Shown here in pieces: positions 1 to 6,054 of a DNA stretch of 6,798 nucleotides (the stretch's first letter is position 1; each line of letters starts with the position of its first letter). A program made the position numbers and the translations under genes. The notes under the pieces are model-generated. The model saw nothing but the letters and a program-made list of their open reading frames with translations. It made no database searches and was not told the origin of the DNA. Origin of the DNA: Bacillota bacterium (lineage in GTDB: Bacteria > Bacillota_C > Negativicutes > CTSoil-072). Location: assembly GCA_017861495.1 (NCBI GenBank), contig JAGFXW010000137.1:1-6798 (forward strand). The letters run 5' to 3'.

Positions 1-122
1 TTGCCGCTGCCGTTTCGTCCGGCAATCGCCACAAATTCTCCCGGCTCTACCGTTAACGACACGTTATCCACGACTGGTTTTCCTTGCTGGTAACAATAGC
101 TGACCTCTTTGATTTCAAGCAC
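1..122 (-). CDS. Second ECF transporter ATP-binding protein, N-terminal 40 residues (cut by window edge)
   Basis: Partial gene running off the left edge. It would be the second cytoplasmic ATPase of an ECF (energy-coupling factor) importer. The GTG start at 120-122 is chosen because AGAGGTGA lies six bases upstream. The visible protein begins VLEIKEVSYCY, then has the usual beta-strand region (VVDNVSLTVEPGEFVAIAG) and the beginning of a Walker A loop, GRNGSG; the cut codon begins AA, consistent with the expected Lys. The start overlaps the end of the preceding ATPase gene by 8 bases (115-122), so the two are probably translationally coupled. ECF modules usually carry two unequal ATPases plus a transmembrane T subunit, and the T gene would be expected further left. 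The ABC ATPase call is firm; assignment to the second ECF ATPase rests on context. Confidence 0.85.
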   Translation of the reverse strand, partial: MLEIKEVSYCYQQGKPVVDNVSLTVEPGEFVAIAGRNGSG

Positions 123-978
123 TTTGGCTCACCTCTTCTGCTTCTTTCAGGGCAGCGGACAGTTCGCGCACCGCATCCGCTTCACACCGCCATGTCCCAA
201 ACCGGCAGCCGCTTTTCTCCAGGAGAAACCGCAATTCCAGCAATGGCGGTATCGCTTCTTGAAATAAACCTTCTGCGTTCATTTTTCTCAGCGCCGCTTC
301 CGGTTGATCCACAACCGCAATACTGCCATTCAGAAGCAAAACAAGTTGATCAATGTGAGGCAATACCCGGGCAATTTCATGTTCAACAACCATGATGGTC
401 ATCCCTTGCTTGTTCAATCGTCCAAGCAAACCGTACAATTCGGCGGCGCCTTCCGGATCCAGCGCCGAAGCGGGTTCATCCAAGATCAGGATCTCCGGTT
501 TTGTAACCAGAGCCCCCGCCAATGCCAGCCGTTGTTTTTGTCCGCCGGATAACCCTCCGACTTCCTGCTGTTCCCGTCCGGCCAAGCCGACCAATTGAAG
601 AGTTTCCTGAACCATTGAAGAAATCAGTTTCGGATCCACACAGGCATTTTCTAAGCCAAAGGCAACTTCTTCTTCCACCGTCATGGCTACCAACTGGCTT
701 TCATAGTCTTCCAACACCAAAGCCACGCCTTTTGCCAACTCTCCCATTGTGCTATCCATGGTCCGAACCCCTTGAACCACCACCGAGCCGGCAGAACGGC
801 CGCCAAAATAATGCGGGACCACTCCTGCCGCAGCCATACAAAGCGTAGTTTTTCCTGCGCCGCTGGGGCCGACGATTGCGGTAAAAGAGCCCTTTTTCAC
901 ATCAAAGCAAAGCTTATCCAATACGACTTTGCTTTTTGGATATGCATAAGAAAAGTTTTCAAAAGAAATTGCTTTCAC
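115..978 (-). CDS. ECF transporter ATP-binding protein (EcfA-type ABC ATPase)
   Basis: A 287-residue ABC ATPase that would hydrolyse ATP at the membrane to power uptake through an ECF importer. Visible motifs are Walker A GPSGAGKT (37-44), signature LSGGQ (143-147), Walker B LILDEP with D167 and E168, D-loop SALD (171-174) and H-loop H200. After the nucleotide-binding core there is a C-terminal extension of about 80 residues, as in EcfA proteins. The stretch ESQLVAMTVEEEVAFG (93-108) resembles the ECF ATPase segment after the Q-loop, but the Q-loop position itself reads VLED, with E90 where Gln is normal. The start is GTG (976-978): its first base is the last base of the upstream gene's TAG stop, and GGAGG (986-990) lies seven bases before it. 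The 3' end overlaps the next ATPase gene. Substrate is inferred from the upstream S component and T-box. Confidence 0.93.
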   Translation of the reverse strand: MKAISFENFSYAYPKSKVVLDKLCFDVKKGSFTAIVGPSGAGKTTLCMAAAGVVPHYFGGRSAGSVVVQGVRTMDSTMGELAKGVALVLEDYESQLVAMTVEEEVAFGLENACVDPKLISSMVQETLQLVGLAGREQQEVGGLSGGQKQRLALAGALVTKPEILILDEPASALDPEGAAELYGLLGRLNKQGMTIMVVEHEIARVLPHIDQLVLLLNGSIAVVDQPEAALRKMNAEGLFQEAIPPLLELRFLLEKSGCRFGTWRCEADAVRELSAALKEAEEVSQSA

Positions 979-1541
979 TATTTTTCCTCCCTGCCGGCAA
1001 ATAATTTTTGCGCCGGGAAATAAAGAATTTGCGTGATAATCGTATTAATCGCCGCGACGCCAAACACAACCGGCAGCATGCCATAAAGGTATACGTTCAT
1101 CGGCAGGGACATAACGACTTTCAAGATGGTTACGAAAGTCAGCCCGCTGGCAACGGTACTCAACGCCGCACAGACTGCCGGACGAATATTCAAGCGGCCA
1201 ATTACCATGTTAAACGACAGATTGACGATTGTCGCGCAGACAATTGCCCCCACCAGTTCGGCTGCCAAATTACCGTAAGGAAACGCCGATTTAGAGGTGG
1301 GCACTTCTACTGCGCCGGCCACCAAGCCAATGCCCATCGCCTGGCCCATGGTTGGCCTGGTCAGATTAATGGCAATACAGTACATCGCAATCATCCAGTT
1401 TGGTGTAATCCCATCAATGCTCGGTGCTACCAAGCGCAAAATTGCTCCAATCGCCAACAACAGGGCCGTAACCGTCAACCAGCGGTATTTACCCCCCTGC
1501 GCGACTGTGACATTTGTCAATTCCTGTTCATTGTTCATCAT
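978..1541 (-). CDS. trpP: ECF transporter S component, TrpP-like (probable tryptophan uptake)
   Basis: A 187-residue hydrophobic protein with about six predicted membrane helices (roughly residues 22-40, 48-62, 66-82, 92-110, 118-142 and 155-175), the size and layout of an ECF substrate-binding subunit. The segments around GITPNWMIAMYCIAI (44-58) and SAFPYGN (85-91) recall the TrpP family as I remember it; this is by eye, not a search. The start is the first of two tandem ATGs (1539-1541), eight bases after AAGGAGG. The open frame continues upstream to 1682, but that extension is T-box RNA. It is the first gene after a T-box leader whose specifier reads UGG (Trp), and it is followed with a 1-base overlap by an ECF ATPase. 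Inferred role: membrane capture of tryptophan or a related compound for an operon-encoded ECF module. Membrane S component is firm; the substrate rests mainly on the T-box. Confidence 0.8.
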   Translation of the reverse strand: MMNNEQELTNVTVAQGGKYRWLTVTALLLAIGAILRLVAPSIDGITPNWMIAMYCIAINLTRPTMGQAMGIGLVAGAVEVPTSKSAFPYGNLAAELVGAIVCATIVNLSFNMVIGRLNIRPAVCAALSTVASGLTFVTILKVVMSLPMNVYLYGMLPVVFGVAAINTIITQILYFPAQKLFAGREEK

Positions 1542-1549
1542 ACTGTACT

Positions 1550-1556
1550 CCTCCTT
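1550..1556 (-). promoter_or_regulatory. Shine-Dalgarno fixing the start of the ECF S gene
   Basis: AAGGAGG ends eight bases before the ATG at 1539-1541. It rules out the longer open frame reaching 1682, whose extra 47 codons would lie within the T-box terminator and antiterminator and encode no recognisable membrane segment. Confidence 0.85.
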
Positions 1557-1578
1557 TTCAATATGTGTGTGCAAATAC

Positions 1579-1616
1579 AAAAAACCCCTCGTCCTAATTA
1601 CTAGGGACGAGGGGTT
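1579..1616 (-). terminator. T-box regulated intrinsic terminator
   Basis: AACCCCTCGTCC (1605-1616) pairs with GGACGAGGGGTT (1583-1594) across a 10-base loop, and the RNA runs into six T's. The 5' arm, ACCCCTCGTCCC, can instead pair with the T-box core (AGGG with CCCT) to form the antiterminator when uncharged tRNA binds. It lies about 40 bases before the S gene, so it gates the whole transporter operon. Confidence 0.93.
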
Positions 1617-1882
1617 AACCCGCGGTGCCACCCTGATTGATTGCCCAAAGGCAATCCGGCTCATACCAGATACGGGAAACAACCAATTGTTCCGATACCG
1701 GCTTCCTGATAACGGCGGAAGAACCCCGACAGCGCCTACCCCGCAATGCGGATCGGACTGTATCTCCCAGGCCCATTCGACATATCGAGCAGTACCGGAC
1801 TTTCACTACCACCGGTTCGCTGAAACCCTCTTGCTATGTGTACTCTTCCTGGTCATTGATGATCGCAATATATTGTGATTTG
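1579..1882 (-). ncRNA. T-box riboswitch leader, probably tRNA-Trp responsive
   Basis: A cis-acting leader RNA that senses uncharged tRNA and prevents premature termination. The T-box core AGGGTGGCACCGCGGG lies at 1619-1634, followed by an intrinsic terminator whose 5' arm doubles as the antiterminator 3' arm. At the base of Stem I, CCAGG (1848-1852) pairs with CCTGG (1767-1771). Above it the GAGTA motif (1841-1845) faces GAATGGG, placing the specifier TGG at 1773-1775, the Trp codon. A Stem III hairpin is formed by GATTGCC (1650-1656) and GGCAATC (1639-1645). The variable base in the UGGN bulge is C, which pairs with G at tRNA position 73; bacterial tRNA-Trp has G73, an independent agreement. 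The 5' end is estimated from the promoter; the rest was folded by eye. Confidence 0.95.
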
Positions 1883-1888
1883 TAATTT

Positions 1889-1918
1889 ACTATAACAGTT
1901 TCGACAAGGGGCTGTCAA
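1889..1918 (-). promoter_or_regulatory. Sigma-A-type promoter of the T-box/ECF operon
   Basis: A perfect -35 TTGACA (1913-1918) is separated by 18 bases from TATAGT (1889-1894), a five-of-six match to the -10 consensus. Transcription would begin near 1882, about 30 bases before the base of Stem I. It starts 28 bases after the stop of the preceding reductase gene. I see no terminator between them, so some read-through from that gene is possible. Confidence 0.75.
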
Positions 1919-1945
1919 TACGTTTCGTCAAATTTTATTGATGGC

Positions 1946-2686
1946 TCACACTAACGTACCGCCGTTAAGCCGAAGCACCTGCCCTGTAATATAATCCGCT
2001 TCATTGGACGCTAAAAACAGACAGGCATTGGCAATATCTAGTGGTGTTCCGCTGCGGCCCAGCGGTATTGTTTTTAAAATATCTTCCCTCATTTTTTCAG
2101 GAATTTTCAATGTCATTTCCGTATCAATAAACCCTGGAGATACAGCGTTCACATTAATTTGCTTGCTGGCAAACTCTTTCGCCAATGTTTTTGTCAACCC
2201 GATAACGCCCGCTTTAGCCACAGCATAATTTGTCTGCCCAGCATTGCCCATTTCCCCGATAATAGATGCCATATTAACAATTTTACCGTTTTGTTGCGGT
2301 ATCATGTGTTTTAACACGCTTTGCGCGCATAAAACCATGGATTTTAAGTTTACATTCAGAACTGCATCGTATTGTTCATCGGTCATCTTCATAAACCATC
2401 CGTCCCGCGTTATGCCCGCGTTGTTAATCAGAATATCAACAGTTCCGAACATCCGAACAACCTCTTCAACCATAGCCTCCACTTTTGCGCGCTTGGAAAC
2501 ATCGCATTTGATGGCAATTGCGGTCATGCCCATTGCTTCTATTTCCGATTGAACGGCTGCACAATGATCGTAGTTGAGATCAACTACGACAACTTTTGCG
2601 CCTTCAGAAGCGAATCTCATTGCGATCCCTTTGCCAATTCCTTGCCCCGCACCGGTAACAATTGTTACTTTATCTTGGAGTCTCAT
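1946..2686 (-). CDS. Short-chain dehydrogenase/reductase, FabG-like 3-oxoacyl-(ACP/CoA) reductase
   Basis: A 246-residue classical SDR enzyme, the normal FabG length, predicted to reduce a 3-oxoacyl thioester to the 3-hydroxyacyl form in the cytoplasm. It shows the nucleotide-binding TGAGQGIG (11-18), NNAG (88-91), catalytic N113, S141, Y154 and K158 (YAVAK), and SPG (183-185). The end of the second beta strand reads VVVVD with D36; an Asp here usually favours NAD(H) over NADP(H), whereas housekeeping FabG proteins generally lack it. The gene stands alone between a terminator and the T-box promoter, with no acyl carrier protein or other fab gene beside it. It may therefore serve another 3-oxoacyl or 3-hydroxybutyryl pathway. 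The ATG at 2684-2686 follows a G-run (2696-2701) by nine bases. The family is certain; the substrate is not. Confidence 0.92.
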   Translation of the reverse strand: MRLQDKVTIVTGAGQGIGKGIAMRFASEGAKVVVVDLNYDHCAAVQSEIEAMGMTAIAIKCDVSKRAKVEAMVEEVVRMFGTVDILINNAGITRDGWFMKMTDEQYDAVLNVNLKSMVLCAQSVLKHMIPQQNGKIVNMASIIGEMGNAGQTNYAVAKAGVIGLTKTLAKEFASKQINVNAVSPGFIDTEMTLKIPEKMREDILKTIPLGRSGTPLDIANACLFLASNEADYITGQVLRLNGGTLV

Positions 2687-2753
2687 CGTATTATTCCCCC
2701 CAATGTTTTTATTTGGAAAGCTTACTTACAAGCAACCTAACCTATACTGGGAG

Positions 2754-2792
2754 AAAAGCCTGTATCGACAGTACTGTTGATTTCAGGCTTTT
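2754..2792 (-). terminator. Intrinsic terminator after cheR
   Basis: Outer arms AAAAGCCTG (minus-strand 5' arm at 2784-2792) and CAGGCTTTT (2754-2762) enclose an inner, nearly perfect palindrome centred on ACAGTACTGT (2768-2777). The minus-strand RNA leaves the stem through TTTTCT. It lies 17 bases after the cheR stop. The plus strand also has a T-rich exit, but no plus-strand gene needs it. Confidence 0.75.
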
Positions 2793-2808
2793 GTTGTGTT
2801 TTATGAAA

Positions 2809-3600
2809 TTATGAACCTATTGCTGGTTTGCGGTAGAAGAACGGCAGATAACTTTCAAACCCCATCTCCCGAAAATTCAGGATGGCTTCCGTCCCGCCGA
2901 CAAACAATACCCCGCCTGGGCGCAACGCTTTAAAGAAGCGGCGGTACAACGTATTTTTCGCTTCTTCGGTGAAATAGATTACTACATTCCGACAAAGGAT
3001 GAGGTCGAAACCGTCTTCAAACGGGTCCAATAACAGGTTATGCCGGGCCAGCTCCACTTTTGACCGGATCGTGTCCTGCACCTGATAGCCGTCATTATGC
3101 ACAGAAAAATACCGTTTCAACCGGTCCGAAGTCACATTTTTCAACTCGTTGGTGCTATAAATCCCTAGTTTCGCCTTACCCAAGATCTCCGCATCCAGGT
3201 CCGTAGCCAAAATACGGTGTTGCGCCCTTGGCGTCAGTTGCTCGAGTGACATTGCCAACGAATACGGTTCCGCGCCAATGGAACAGCCGGCGCTCCAAAT
3301 ATTGAGTCGCTGCCGTTTCGCCAATAACTCCGGCAGTACAACCGCTTCCAAATCGCTGAATTTTTCCGGGGTACGAAAAAATTCTGTCACGTTAATTGTC
3401 AGATAGTCAACAAACGATTTGTACAGTTTAGCATCTTTGTCAATTTTTTGAAAAAAATCGATATAGCCTGTTGCTTGGTTTCGATGCAGAAAATTAGTAA
3501 TCCGCCGCTGCATCTGCGCTGGTTTATAATCGTTGAGGTTGATCGACGATTTCGCAAATAATTTTTGTTTGAAAAGCTCCCACTCCTGAAGTTCAGTCAC
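2809..3600 (-). CDS. cheR: Chemotaxis protein methyltransferase CheR
   Basis: A 263-residue S-adenosylmethionine-dependent methyltransferase that methylates glutamates on chemoreceptors, setting adaptation in bacterial chemotaxis; cytoplasmic. An N-terminal helical domain (about 1-75) ends in the family motif TINVTEFFR (68-76). The catalytic domain has the SAM-binding loop SAGCSIGAEPYS (103-114), where most relatives read GEEPYS, then ATDLD with D134, and CRNVVIYF (203-210). The length is typical, with no extra TPR or CheB domain. The GTG start (3598-3600) is supported by GGGGTG just upstream. It follows the motB-like gene by 29 bases with no terminator between, so the two are probably one transcript. 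No cheB or receptor gene is adjacent. Confidence 0.96.
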   Translation of the reverse strand: MTELQEWELFKQKLFAKSSINLNDYKPAQMQRRITNFLHRNQATGYIDFFQKIDKDAKLYKSFVDYLTINVTEFFRTPEKFSDLEAVVLPELLAKRQRLNIWSAGCSIGAEPYSLAMSLEQLTPRAQHRILATDLDAEILGKAKLGIYSTNELKNVTSDRLKRYFSVHNDGYQVQDTIRSKVELARHNLLLDPFEDGFDLILCRNVVIYFTEEAKNTLYRRFFKALRPGGVLFVGGTEAILNFREMGFESYLPFFYRKPAIGS

Positions 3601-3629
3601 AAAAGCACCCCGCCATTCCGTTGATTTCC

Positions 3630-4397
3630 TTATTGGATTTGTTTTGATCCGGCTACATTACCAGCCACTTCGCCGCCGGATCGTTCACTACGCAATATAA
3701 CAATATCCACCCGCCGGTTTTTAGACCGGTTTTCTTCCGAACTATTCGTATACAGCGGATGGTATTCGCCATAGCCAAGGGAAGATAAGCGGTGCGGATC
3801 CAATCCATGCCGTTGGATCAGATACCGGGTCACTGTAATGGAGCGGGCCGCCGACAGTTCCCAGTTGGAAGGATATTGCAGCGTATTTATCGGCAAATTA
3901 TCCGTATGACCTTCCACGCGAGTAAAATGGTCCGAACTTTTTAAAACCGTCCCAACCGCATCTAGTAACGGCAGGGCACCCGGCCGCAACTCGCCGCTCC
4001 CCAAATCAAACAAAATGCTGTCTAAAAACCGGATGGTTAAGCCGCGTTCATCAATAAAAATCGCTACGTCCTTGGGATTAGGAATCGTGGCCTGCAATTT
4101 ATGAATGATATCACGAAACTCGGTCATTTCATCCTTTACCTGGTCAAGCGGCACCGGCTTATTAATCGGCCGATCACCGGAATACTCCATGATTAAATTG
4201 GTTCCTGCCCCCTCCGTCTTTAGAGCGCTCTGCAAGGAAGACTTCAGGGCGTTAAATTTCTTGGTATCGGCCGAACTCATTGCGTACATTACAACAAAAA
4301 AAACCATTAAAAGTGTAATTAAATCCGAATAGGTAAGCAACCACCGTTCCGAATTGCCATGGCCGCCCCCATTTCCGCGGCCCCGCCTTTGCGCCAT
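3630..4397 (-). CDS. motB: Flagellar motor stator protein MotB (OmpA-family peptidoglycan-binding)
   Basis: A 255-residue stator subunit that would pair with MotA to conduct ions and anchor to peptidoglycan. A short Gly/Arg-rich cytoplasmic tail (1-17) precedes one membrane helix (about 19-41) carrying the conserved ion-binding aspartate D25 in TYSDLITLL. The plug-like segment MSSADTKKFNAL (40-51) follows. The periplasmic OmpA/MotB domain spans about 120-236, with VEGHTDNLPI (161-170), NWELSAARS (178-186) and NRRVDIVIL (227-235). The ATG at 4395-4397 follows GAGGGGG by seven bases. motA is normally directly upstream, but here the upstream gene is ald behind a terminator, so the partner must be elsewhere. 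The next gene is cheR, 29 bases on. Whether it uses protons or sodium cannot be told by eye. Confidence 0.93.
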   Translation of the reverse strand: MAQRRGRGNGGGHGNSERWLLTYSDLITLLMVFFVVMYAMSSADTKKFNALKSSLQSALKTEGAGTNLIMEYSGDRPINKPVPLDQVKDEMTEFRDIIHKLQATIPNPKDVAIFIDERGLTIRFLDSILFDLGSGELRPGALPLLDAVGTVLKSSDHFTRVEGHTDNLPINTLQYPSNWELSAARSITVTRYLIQRHGLDPHRLSSLGYGEYHPLYTNSSEENRSKNRRVDIVILRSERSGGEVAGNVAGSKQIQ

Positions 4398-4446
4398 TCA
4401 AAGTCCCCCTCTTTGTTTTGCGGACTCATAGTCTTTATATTAATAT

Positions 4447-4454
4447 ATATCGTA
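4447..4454 (-). promoter_or_regulatory. Possible sigma-D/FliA-like -10 element upstream of motB
   Basis: TACGATAT shares the CGATAT core of the flagellar sigma factor -10 consensus (GCCGATAT) and sits about 50 bases before motB, where such a promoter would be expected. No good TAAA box is present 14-16 bases upstream; the nearest candidates are TATG or TTAT. The region 4441-4450 is AT-rich anyway, so chance is a real alternative. Confidence 0.25.
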
Positions 4455-4485
4455 AAATTCCGCCAGAAGCATAACCATTTTTGGC

Positions 4486-4520
4486 AAAAAAAATAAGCCG
4501 GCGTTGATTACGGCCGGCTA
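4486..4520 (-). terminator. Intrinsic terminator after ald
   Basis: AGCCGGC (4513-4519) pairs perfectly with GCCGGCT (4496-4502) around a 10-base loop, and the minus-strand RNA then runs into eight consecutive T's (4486-4493) after TA. It lies about 40 bases after the ald stop and separates ald from motB-cheR. Confidence 0.93.
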
Positions 4521-4561
4521 AAGGCTGTTGAAAAAGATCCTTCTATTGGCTGAAAAATTAA

Positions 4562-5680
4562 TTAGCGGAGGATTCTATCGATTGGCGTATAATCCAGACC
4601 CAACGCATCGGCAACCGCCTGATAGGTTATTTTTCCGCCGATTACATTCAGTCCGGCAGCGAGTCCGGGATTATCGAGCAACGCTTGGCGATACCCTTTA
4701 TTGGCAATTTGCAATGCATAATCCAGCGTAGCGTTCGTCAAGGCAAACGTAGAAGTTCGGGCCACTGCGCCGGGAATATTGGCGACTGCATAATGGACAA
4801 CGCCGTATTTAATATACGTCGGATCGCTATGCGTGCTGACATGGTCGCAAGTTTCCACCGAACCGCCCTGGTCAATGGCGACATCAACAATAACGGATCC
4901 CGGCTCCATCGTTTTCACCATTTCTTCCGTCACCAATTTCGGCGCCTTGGCACCCGGTACCAAGACCGCGCCAATCAATAAATCGGCTTTTTTAACCCAG
5001 GAAGCGATGTTGTAGCTATTTGACATAATGGTAATCACCCGGCCGCCGAACAAATCATCCAAATACTGCAGCCGAGCCGCCGAGCGGTCAATAACGGCCA
5101 CCTGAGCCCCCATTCCCACAGCTACTTTGATCGCGTTCGTGCCAACAATCCCGCCGCCAACAATCACAACCTGGGCCGGTTCCACACCCGGCACGCCGCC
5201 AAGCAGCACACCTTTTCCACCATACGGTTTTTCCAGTAATTGCGCACCAATTTGGACGGCCATCTTGCCGGCAACTTCACTCATCGGCGAAAGCAACGGC
5301 AGAGAATGATCCTGACCCGTAATGGTTTCATAGGCAATACCGGTTACTTTCTGGGCCAGCAACGCTTTGGCCAGTTCCGGCTCCGGAGCCAAATGCAAAT
5401 ACGTAAATAAAATTTGTCCGTCATGGAATAGGTCATATTCAGCCGGCAAAGGTTCTTTTACTTTCATAATCATTTCCGCCCGGGAAAAAAGATCTTTTTT
5501 ATCCGTTAACACTTGGGCTCCGGCTTTCAAATAACTTTCATCCGTAAAACCGCTGCCAACTCCCGCGTTATGTTCCAACAAAATGGTATGTCCTGATTTA
5601 TGCAACGCTTCCGCTCCGGCCGGTGTCAATGCCACCCGGTTCTCATTGTCTTTGATTTCTTTTGCCACTCCGATAATCAT
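4562..5680 (-). CDS. ald: Alanine dehydrogenase
   Basis: A 372-residue NAD-dependent enzyme interconverting L-alanine and pyruvate plus ammonium; cytoplasmic, usually hexameric. It begins [20 protein letters not shown], the family opening with substrate-binding R15. K75 (KVKEP), catalytic H96 (HLAPEPEL) and D270 (DVAIDQGG) match the known active-site positions of characterised alanine dehydrogenases. The Rossmann loop GGGIVG is at 175-180, with D198 at the end of the next strand, as expected for NAD. Length is standard (about 370-380). The ATG at 5678-5680 follows GGAGGG by eight bases. It is a single-gene unit: terminators lie on both sides, and an unusually long structured upstream gap precedes it. 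In a fermenting or sporulating anaerobe it would use alanine as nitrogen and carbon source or dispose of reductant; that part is inference. Confidence 0.97.
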   Translation of the reverse strand: MIIGVAKEIKDNENRVALTPAGAEALHKSGHTILLEHNAGVGSGFTDESYLKAGAQVLTDKKDLFSRAEMIMKVKEPLPAEYDLFHDGQILFTYLHLAPEPELAKALLAQKVTGIAYETITGQDHSLPLLSPMSEVAGKMAVQIGAQLLEKPYGGKGVLLGGVPGVEPAQVVIVGGGIVGTNAIKVAVGMGAQVAVIDRSAARLQYLDDLFGGRVITIMSNSYNIASWVKKADLLIGAVLVPGAKAPKLVTEEMVKTMEPGSVIVDVAIDQGGSVETCDHVSTHSDPTYIKYGVVHYAVANIPGAVARTSTFALTNATLDYALQIANKGYRQALLDNPGLAAGLNVIGGKITYQAVADALGLDYTPIDRILR

Positions 5681-5879
5681 AAAAGCATCCCTCCGCTTAC
5701 TATCATTTGTTTACCACTGCAGCCAATACACAGTAACAACGTTTCACAAATTGTACTTGCATAAAACATGCCAACCATTTCCAAAAATAAAGCCAGCGTA
5801 AAGCAAGTATCTGGAAGGGCAAAGAAGCGGTTATTAGAAAACCCGGCTTGCGCTTATGTACACCATATATAGAAGACTT

Positions 5880-5906
5880 TCTTCTGATGAAATATTCATC
5901 GGAAGA
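5880..5906. repeat. 12-bp hairpin with 3-base loop
   Basis: TCTTCTGATGAA (5880-5891) pairs with TTCATCGGAAGA (5895-5906) with one T-G wobble and loop ATA. It has no T-run on either side, so it is not a simple terminator. The shorter inverted repeat AGAAGA/TCTTCT (5871-5876 with 5880-5885) shares its outer arm, so the two folds exclude each other. Confidence 0.7.
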
Positions 5907-5928
5907 TTAGTCGCACTTATTTCGAGCT

Positions 5929-5968
5929 ACAGACTGTTGATCCCTGAATAAGGGATCTTACAGTCTGT
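5929..5968. repeat. Long two-part inverted repeat
   Basis: ACAGACTGT (5929-5937) pairs with ACAGTCTGT (5960-5968); inside, GATCCCT (5939-5945) pairs with AGGGATC (5951-5957) around the loop GAATA. A one-base versus two-base bulge separates the 9-bp and 7-bp stems. No T-run follows on either strand. Confidence 0.75.
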
Positions 5969-6002
5969 GCGAAGGGGAAAATGTTATACTTTCTGGTGTA
6001 CT

Positions 6003-6054
6003 AAAAAAAATCGTAACGAAAAGTTTCCAGTCGGTGGAAGCTTTTTGTTACGAT
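6003..6054 (-). terminator. Strong intrinsic terminator after hypB
   Basis: A 20-bp stem with only G-T wobbles as exceptions joins 6035-6054 and 6010-6029 around a five-base loop. The minus-strand RNA leaves it through a run of T's (A-run at 6003-6010 on the plus strand). It begins 27 bases after the hypB stop and closes the hyp transcript. The stem is much longer than an ordinary terminator needs. Confidence 0.92.

Larger units (their letters stand above)
5681..6002 (-). other. Gene-free, structured region upstream of ald
   Basis: No convincing open frame on either strand. It holds two strong inverted repeats (5880-5906 and 5929-5968), a third small one overlapping the first (5871-5885), and a distant 7-base pair (TACTTGC near 5754, GCAAGTA near 5803). 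I could not find a convincing sigma-A promoter for ald here, nor match the folds to a riboswitch class that I know. It could be a long ald leader, a small-RNA gene or the remnant of a small inverted-repeat element. Confidence 0.5.

Noticed and set aside
1542..1682. Upstream extension of the ECF S gene by 47 codons
   Set aside because: The extension is the T-box terminator and antiterminator; a strong Shine-Dalgarno at 1550-1556 places the start at 1541.
1615..1812. Minus-strand 65-codon open frame as a leader peptide
   Set aside because: It covers the T-box core and the 3' side of Stem I; conserved RNA elements explain the sequence, and the frame has no ribosome binding site that I can see.
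1008..1878. Long plus-strand open frames across the ECF S gene and the T-box (1008-1604 and 1297-1878)
   Set aside because: They are complementary to a membrane protein gene and a structured RNA, with no recognisable protein features.
5699..5726. TTGGCT and GATAGT as an ald promoter
   Set aside because: Both hexamers are only four-of-six matches, and transcription would start in or next to the ald Shine-Dalgarno.
5880..5968. The two hairpins as transcription terminators
   Set aside because: Neither is followed by a T-run on either strand, and hypB already has a clear terminator at 6003-6054.
5985..5990. TATACT as a plus-strand -10 box
   Set aside because: No -35 hexamer at a suitable distance and no gene on the plus strand downstream.
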